From: Hesseltinella vesiculosa
Taxonomy: Eukaryota > Mucoromycota > Mucoromycetes > Mucorales > Cunninghamellaceae
Length of the DNA stretch: 64,000 nt
Direction: 5' to 3'
Assembly (NCBI GenBank): GCA_002104935.1
Contig: MCGT01000047.1
Location: forward strand, 82,681 to 146,680
Shown: one piece after another, positions 58,294-64,000 of the stretch
Numbering within the stretch: position 1 is the stretch's first letter
Layout: the number at the start of each line of letters is the position of its first letter
Translations under genes and position numbers: made by a program
The notes under the pieces: model-generated
Told to the model about the DNA's origin: nothing
Database searches by the model: none
The model's input: only the letters and a program-made list of their open reading frames with translations

Positions 58294-59014
58294 CGCTGGT
58301 GTACAAATACATAGAACCAATAAAAAAACGTCAAGGGGATCTTTCTATAAAAGAGAGTAAAGTGTTGGGGTAAACCTTTTAAAACAAAAAGAGAGGAACA
58401 GAAAAAAAGTGATCCATTTACCTTTTTCCCTGGGGATCTGAATTAAGGAGTAAAAAAAATATATAAAATATATGGCAAGATGAGAGAACAAGAAAGGGGC
58501 AAGGAGATGAGGCCAAAGGGAGTGATGCAAAGTGAACAAACTACAGCAAATAAAAAACAAAAAACAAAAAGGAAAAGAGTGAGAAAAAAAGGAACCACCA
58601 AAAAAGTAACGTAGTGAGGTGACACAACGGAATTTAAATTTTTTGGGCAAAGCGCGCTTTTGGTTCTGGAATCCCTCGGCGCACTTTGAGGCACAACTTT
58701 GCTCATGGCTGTTTTATATGAATTCATTCTTTTTAGGGTGTGAGAAGGAGGAAAACATGGAGTGCTGAAAGAAAAGAGATCAAAGGGGACCATTCTGATC
58801 AAGGAGGAAACCTGTCTCAAAAAGAAGCCAGATGGCAGTAAGATGGTAAAAAAAAAATCAACATGCGTGGACGTTTGCGAGTGTGCGAAAGACACTTTTT
58901 GAAAAGGAGTCCATGGTAGATGAAGAAAAAAGGAGAGAAGGAGGGATGGAGGAAAGAGAGAAGGGTACTTTAGCCAATCATGCAAAAAAAAAAAAAAAAA
59001 AAAAAAAAATAGGT
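58294..59014. other. Spacer between RasGEF start and CDS1 3' end
   Basis: About 720 bp. A minus-strand hydrophobic frame (58345-58650) is TTT-rich shadow of A-rich DNA and lacks gene features. A-runs sit at 58849-58857 and 58984-59009. No gene. Confidence 0.5.
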
Positions 59015-60738
59015 TTATTGAGTGGTATCGAAAAAGGGTTTGGCAGTGTCAGTCAATGCACTGACTCCACACTGTTCCAAGACCAATGGGTGTAAAATTT
59101 CCTGGTTTACAAAGTAAGTTAATAGATGTTCCAGCAATTCCAATTGTCCTTGTAAAGGAATTCGATGGATGATCACATTTAAAATGGACCCTGTTGATAG
59201 GTCATGAATCTTTCCAAAAAAAAAGGTGAGTGTCTCTAACTTTCTTTATTTGGAGCTTGGCTTTTTTTGGGGTTACCTTGATAAAACTATGGAGATACAT
59301 ATAGGCAAATAGCCCCATCATTAATTGACAATCCATCCGATCGGTCATGCCTCCATGACCAGGAATACTATCACCAAAGTCCTTGATTTTGAAGGCTCGT
59401 TTGACGGCGCTGGCAAAAAAGCCTCCAAAGGGAGCAATCAGCGAGGCAAAACAAGCCATGATCACAGCATGGAATTGAATGGGCGCTAGCCAAATTTGTG
59501 TCACATCGCAGCCAGTCTATCCTCAAATGTAAATTGCATATTCCTTTTTGTTCAATGTGCATTCCTTTACCATGTGGTTCAACAGGGACGAAAGGGTGGT
59601 GGGTAATTGCCAAGGTGCAGTGACAAAGACCGGGTTCTTTGATTCACAATGGCTGTAATTCCATGAGGAAGTGGCCAAATCCTGTTTCCGTGTAACAGCC
59701 AGTTAGATTTTCACAAGGCCATCTTTTTCTATTTCTTGACTTACCTTGACAGGACATATCATATAATCCCATTGCATCAGCAGAGACACCCACTGGAAAA
59801 GAAGACTGTTGGTGAGGTGAAGGAGAGGAGAGAGACGACCTACCAAGAAAGCAAACATCAAAGTGCACAGCCAAGCGCCCAAAAAGCCTTCCACCGTTTT
59901 CTTTGGGGAAAGATGGATCAGAGGAGTTTTGCCCCAAAATGTCCCACAGATGTAAGCAAACACATCGTTGCAGATAACCAATGAACTGGGCAAGACAAAC
60001 CTTAATAGAGCGTTAGTTTTTTTTTTTATTTGTTATTTTTTTTTCGCCTACCAGATCAGACCCTCCAATGTATTCTTCACAATGTAATGACTTTGGCACA
60101 CAATCAAAAGTAGAGCCATGTGCATCCAACCAAACTGTGCTAGTTGTTGCTTGTACAATCCCTTTTTAAGATTCAGGACAAAAAGCACAAACCCTAAAAT
60201 GGACAGGTCAGTTTTTCATTCTTTTTTAATCTCTTTTCACCTGTGACATAGAGCATGAAGCTGATAAATCGATGATGCGTAGCCAATGGCAATAGAAAAG
60301 CATCCACCAATACAATGTGCTGGAAGTAGTCAATGATCGTTTCGCCATATAAAAAATAGGTCGTAATCACTAAAAAGTACCTGAAAAAAAGGAAAGGGTG
60401 AGTGGAGCTTTCTTTTTTTTTTTTGCGCTCTGACCATTTCATTTTTTCCTCCGCACCCACCAGCTCATTGTCTTGAACCACAGCAGTTGGCGCTCTTTTG
60501 CTGTAGGCTCAGCAATGTGAATAACCTCTTTGTAAATCATGGTCTGCATGGCCATGACCATCAACACTACCCATACATGACCCGAAGCCAGCACGGCAAA
60601 AAATCCACCAATCATCATGAAGGTCGTTACTGTCCTTAGCCAGAACGTTTGCCATTTTTTGTTTTGGCCAGCATCGATGGTCGGCACCACTGCTGAAGAT
60701 TTTTCCTCTGTGAGTTCTGTCAAGGTCTGTGATGCCAT
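59015..60738 (-). CDS. CDS1: Phosphatidate cytidylyltransferase (CDP-diacylglycerol synthase)
   Basis: Makes CDP-diacylglycerol from phosphatidic acid and CTP in the ER membrane, feeding phosphatidylinositol, cardiolipin and phosphatidylserine synthesis. Start is ATG 60738 ([12 protein letters not shown]); an apparent upstream Met is a TTG and is not used. About eight exons to stop 59015. Eight or so hydrophobic helices; family blocks include [16 protein letters not shown], [73 protein letters not shown] (the signature, split here for length) and TKAKxQI-type ends. The Asp pair of [15 protein letters not shown] is intact. The last exon encodes [15 protein letters not shown]... and ends in FFDTTQ. 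Length about 450 aa fits yeast Cds1. Confidence 0.93.
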
Positions 60739-61504
60739 TGTTATTTTCAAGGAAAGGGCAGAAGAACAACCAAAAAAAAAAAAAATGAAATGAGCGAGGG
60801 AATCTTTTTCGAAAAAATTGTCATGCGGTGATGTGCGACATGAAAAAACAAATCAAGAGTATGGGGAAATTATCCAGCACGTGATCGAGTCCGTCAAAAA
60901 GGACAATCTAGCCTCTCCATTATAAATCGAGCTTGCAATGGTACCGTTTTTTACTTTTGCTTGCGATGGGACGCTCGCTCTGTGATTGGATGGCTCGACA
61001 CCGTCCTCATCGCCTGTCTCCAGCTCAACTCGTCTCGCTTGCGTCGTTCATTTCATGATGGGTCATCCGACAGCCAGGTACAGCAGGTGACTGTATTTAT
61101 GTTCGCTTTTCGTCCGTGGCTGGGATGAAAAAAGAGGAAAGGGGCTGCGCCATGAAAAACAGGCAGGCGGACGTTGAACGTCTTTTTTGGCTGGTCCTTC
61201 TCCATCGTGAAGTTGGCTCTTCACCGGTCGACTTGATTTTTTGTGTACCAGCGCCATGGCGAAGAACATACTCTCTCTTGAATTTTACATCGATCCATTC
61301 ACTCATCCATGTCCTTTTCTTTTTTTGAAAAGAGCAAAAGGGACCCTTGACGTGTTTGCAGATCGTTTTTGATCCATGCCGACGATGGCGTCTTGTTTTT
61401 CTATTTTTTATTTATTTTACTTGGCTGGGTTATCAGAATGACATCTAAAAAAAAGGGGGGATGCAGGTCTCTCTTGAAAGAGAGAGAGAGAGAGGAGAGG
61501 AAAT
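60739..61504. other. Spacer with CT/GA microsatellite
   Basis: About 765 bp between CDS1 start and MSS51 3' end; a GA-rich tract (about 61474-61500) and several A/T runs. Short frames show no domains. Confidence 0.45.
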
Positions 61505-62930
61505 CTAGTCCTCGCTGTCTTGGGCGGTGACATCATAACGCTTGCCGCGGATGGCCCAGATGCCCCAGTTGGCAAAGATGTTCTGTCGCAGATCCATCAA
61601 GTTGGTGTCATGTTTCAAGCTGCGGAAGACGTTTTCAGTCGGATGGATGACATAGTCGAATTCGCCGCTATAGTCTTGTTCGACAGCCTCGACGTCGTTG
61701 CCCATGTCGGATTGGTCATAGCCAGTCAAGAACATAGCGCATTTGGTTTCCAGCGCCTTTTGGATCGTGGGCTTCCAACCGTCGCGAGCAGCATCGTGGC
61801 CAATGCCAGGTGAGAAGAAGAAGAACAGGTCGGTATAGGGGTCGAATTTTTCAATCTTTTCATGGTAGTCGTGGTAATAGCTGTTGTCATAGGTGAACAT
61901 GAGTCGTTCGTTTACCGAGGTCGTGTAGGGTGTGGCATTGGGCGGCAGAGCGTCCGGACCGACAAAGTGAATATGGAAGGGTGAGCGAGGGAACAAGTAG
62001 GCCAATTGTAACCAGATGTGTGGTGGCAGCGACGCTTCGGCACGAGCACCGACAATGAAGATGTTGATCATTTCCGATCGGATCAAGTTGACTCCGTTTT
62101 TGATGACCTCATTCTTGGGATATAACGTCGCTCGCAATGCTTGGAGAGGAGGCGTTAGGGTCTCTTTGATGCCGTTTCCTTTTTCTTACCAGAGATGGAC
62201 CGGATGCCCTCCACCGTGACTTCTTTGCCAAATTGGTACGGAGAGGATTCATGCAGGACAGAAGCAACCGTGGCTGGGTATGTCAGAAGCTTGGATACAT
62301 GACGCATCGAGCGATCCGAATCCATGGAAGGGAAGCTTCGAGTGTAAAAGTAAACGTCCCAATTACCCATGTTGACCGTTTCATCAAACGACTGTGAAGC
62401 TGTGGAGTTAAAAAAAAAAAAGTGAGCCGGGGCGTGTTTTCAAAAAAAAAAAAAAAAAGAGACTTGCATGGGAATTCAAATTCGGTCATGGTACGGCCTG
62501 ATCGCAAGTCATGGTCATCTTCATTTTGTTGTCGCAAAATAGAACAAACATGCTGGTGCGCATCTCGGCCTTCGAGATAGTGATCTTTGCTGCAGTGGGT
62601 GGGGTAGCCACAGTCAGGGCATTCAAAGACAGGGTGGTGGTGCTCATGGCCATCGTTGTCACAAACAGGGCACACGCCATACTTGTTGATAATGGCGGCA
62701 CGATCACGTAGTTCCTTGATAGGAGATGCTGATAACGGATGGAACAGGTTGTCTTGGGTCAAGACGAGTTTACTGTCCTGCTCGGGTTCGGTTTTGCTGA
62801 ACAGGCCCTTGAAGGAAATGGGGCGTACCTGGGTGGTGATCACGGGCTTCAGAGCCATGCAGCCCCTTGATCGGGCTTGTCTGGTCACAGATCGTTGCAA
62901 TTGATGAAGTACAGGTCGCCAATGCCGCAT
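61505..62930 (-). CDS. MSS51: Mitochondrial translation factor Mss51 (COX1 activator)
   Basis: In yeast Mss51 promotes translation of COX1 mRNA and links it to cytochrome oxidase assembly. ATG 62930 starts an Arg-rich targeting sequence (MRHWRPVLHQLQRSVTRQAR), followed by FKGLFSK. A MYND-like zinc region follows (CPVCDNDG...HEHHHP, CPDCGYPTHCS, H...C ending HVC). Exon 2 carries VNMGNWDVYFYTR, RHVSKLLTYPATVASVLHE; exon 3 carries INIFIVGARAEASLPPH, FHIHFVGPDALPP, GYDQSDMGND and ends AQDSED. Three exons, about 430 aa. Yeast heme-binding CPxC motifs are not clearly present in the N-terminus, so oxygen/heme regulation is uncertain. Confidence 0.9.
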
Positions 62931-63361
62931 GAATTGGATGTGTGTTTAAAAAAAACAATAGAAAGAAAAAACAAAAAAACAGGGCGCTCCCATTTTTTTT
63001 TTTCTCTTGTCGCAAGCCTTTTCCAAGCAAGGGGGAGTTTTTCCAGCCAATGACTACCGTCCTTTTTGACAGTGTCACTTTTTTGGTGGCTTTCTTTTCA
63101 CACTCAAAGACTAATCCACCGCGGGTTTCATAGACGCTGCACCCGTCTCTATGAAAAAGACATAGGAAAAGAGCAGTGACGAGAGCATTGCCTGATGATC
63201 TTGTGTGGGTGTGTGTCTTTTTTTTTTTTTTTTTTTTTTTTTGGCTTGCCGGTGACCCAAAAATAGATCTTTTTTTTTTTTTTTTTTTGCATCGTGGCAC
63301 TGATTTCTTTTTTGTTCTTTTATTTTCTTGGCCTTTTATTTTTTATACACAGTAATTTATC
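62931..63361. promoter_or_regulatory. Divergent promoter region of MSS51 and the SH3 adaptor gene
   Basis: The 431-bp spacer holds a CCAAT motif at 63047-63051 and two long T-runs (about 63219-63242 and 63270-63288). It serves both divergent genes. Motif-based only. Confidence 0.4.
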
Positions 63362-63981
63362 ATGGTAGATCTTGTAGCACATATTCTTTCGTCTATTCAG
63401 AAGGATTTGCTCGTATTAAAAGAACATCAAGTGCTGGATGAGCAGACGTATCAAGGCATCTTGACGATGCTGCCGTCGACGGATGCTCAACATCAGCCAC
63501 GTTTGACACCTCCAAGCCGTCCTTCATCCACCACATCGACAGGAGCCCGGCCACCATTGCCAACTCGACGTTCTACCAATGGTAGCCCTGGACCCACACC
63601 TGCACCTCGTTCCTCCAATGGACCAAAGCTTCCCTCAAGACGCACCACCGACCAACTAGACAGTCATTCCCCATACCCTCCACCTTTGCAGGCACAACCT
63701 GTCTTGGTACCAGAGCCCACCCCCGCCCCTCCACCTTATCAAGCAGCTGTGGGTCAGCAAACAGTCGAGGCTATTTATGATTACGCCGGCGAAGACCCTG
63801 CCACAGATCTCTCCTTCCGAAAAGGGGATCTTATCCAAGTCACCGAACATGGTAAGCGAGAAGAGTTTAGCTCTTTGTGTTAACAACCTGATTTTGTCCT
63901 ACCCTAGTGAATGATGACTGGTGGCGTGGTACGCTTCATGGCAAATCTGGTATCTTCCCACAAAATCATGTCCAGTCGTAA
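63362..63981 (+). CDS. SH3-domain adaptor protein (Lsb1/Pin3-like)
   Basis: Exon 1 63362-63851 and exon 2 63908-63981 join at CAT G|TG, giving about 187 aa. N-terminal 40 residues (LVAHILSSIQKDLLVLKEHQVLDEQTYQGI) resemble the helical N-terminus of Lsb1/Pin3, actin-patch adaptors binding Las17 (WASP). A long Pro/Ser/Thr-rich linker (PPSRPSSTTSTG, PPLPTRRST, PSRRTT) follows, then an SH3 domain: EAIYDYAGEDPATDLSFRKGD, QVTEHVNDDWWRGTLHG, GIFPQNHVQS. The ALYDY, WW and FP-NxV positions are conserved. The product ends shortly after the SH3. A role in endocytosis/actin is inferred from family. Confidence 0.88.
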
Positions 63982-64000
63982 GGCACATCCAAATGAAAAA

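Overview
The window is nuclear DNA from a filamentous fungus, most probably an early-diverging lineage of the Mucoromycota (Mucorales-like). Evidence: short (about 45-150 nt) GT-AG introns in almost every gene; fungal core genes (ILV2, LEU2, CDS1, MSS51, VPS26, RPL9, a velvet factor, a CDC25-type RasGEF, the NI9.8/NDUFA1 complex I subunit); and members of a hypothetical family that I associate with Mucorales genomes. The genus cannot be fixed from sequence alone. A/T homopolymers of 10-30 nt sit in introns and spacers. All exon boundaries below were read by eye from splice signals and reading phase.

Layout. 1-5.4 kb: a Ser/Thr-rich single-pass membrane protein (-) and a seven-exon hypothetical gene (+). 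5.4-7.43 kb: five head-to-tail copies of a 405-407 bp satellite. 7.5-8.6 kb: a decayed gene fragment and one arm of a foldback-type element. 8.7-11.8 kb: a SWIM zinc-finger gene (+). 12.2-16.6 kb: RPL9 (+), a class 1A dihydroorotate dehydrogenase (-) and VPS26 (-). 17.7-22.9 kb: divergent ILV2 (-) and LEU2 (+) around a shared 0.83-kb promoter, then an Efm6/METTL21-type methyltransferase (-). 24.2-30.7 kb: SulP permease (-), NDUFA1-like subunit (-), Maf pyrophosphatase (+) and a GLI/ZIC-like C2H2 regulator (-). 31-35.2 kb: gene-poor, with two decayed, inverted copies of the hypothetical family. 35.2-46.8 kb: two tandem full-length ABCC transporters (-). 47.4-50.9 kb: a small repeat protein and a foldback element. 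50.9 kb to the end: tRNA-Ile(AAU), velvet factor (-), SH3-WW-RasGEF (-), CDS1 (-), MSS51 (-) and an SH3 adaptor (+).

How genes relate. ILV2 and LEU2 act in branched-chain amino-acid synthesis and share a spacer with two perfect TGAGTCA (Gcn4-type) sites, which suggests co-regulation. The NDUFA1-like and Maf genes share a 183-bp divergent promoter with a CCAAT box. The ABCC genes are a tandem duplication with the same exon layout; they share a 211-bp identical tract that looks like gene conversion, and one intron has switched its donor from GT to GC.

Most unusual items: the satellite array, the lineage-specific family with decayed copies that carry a PD-(D/E)XK-like signature, the long foldback element with a distant relative in the same window, and the ABCC conversion tract.
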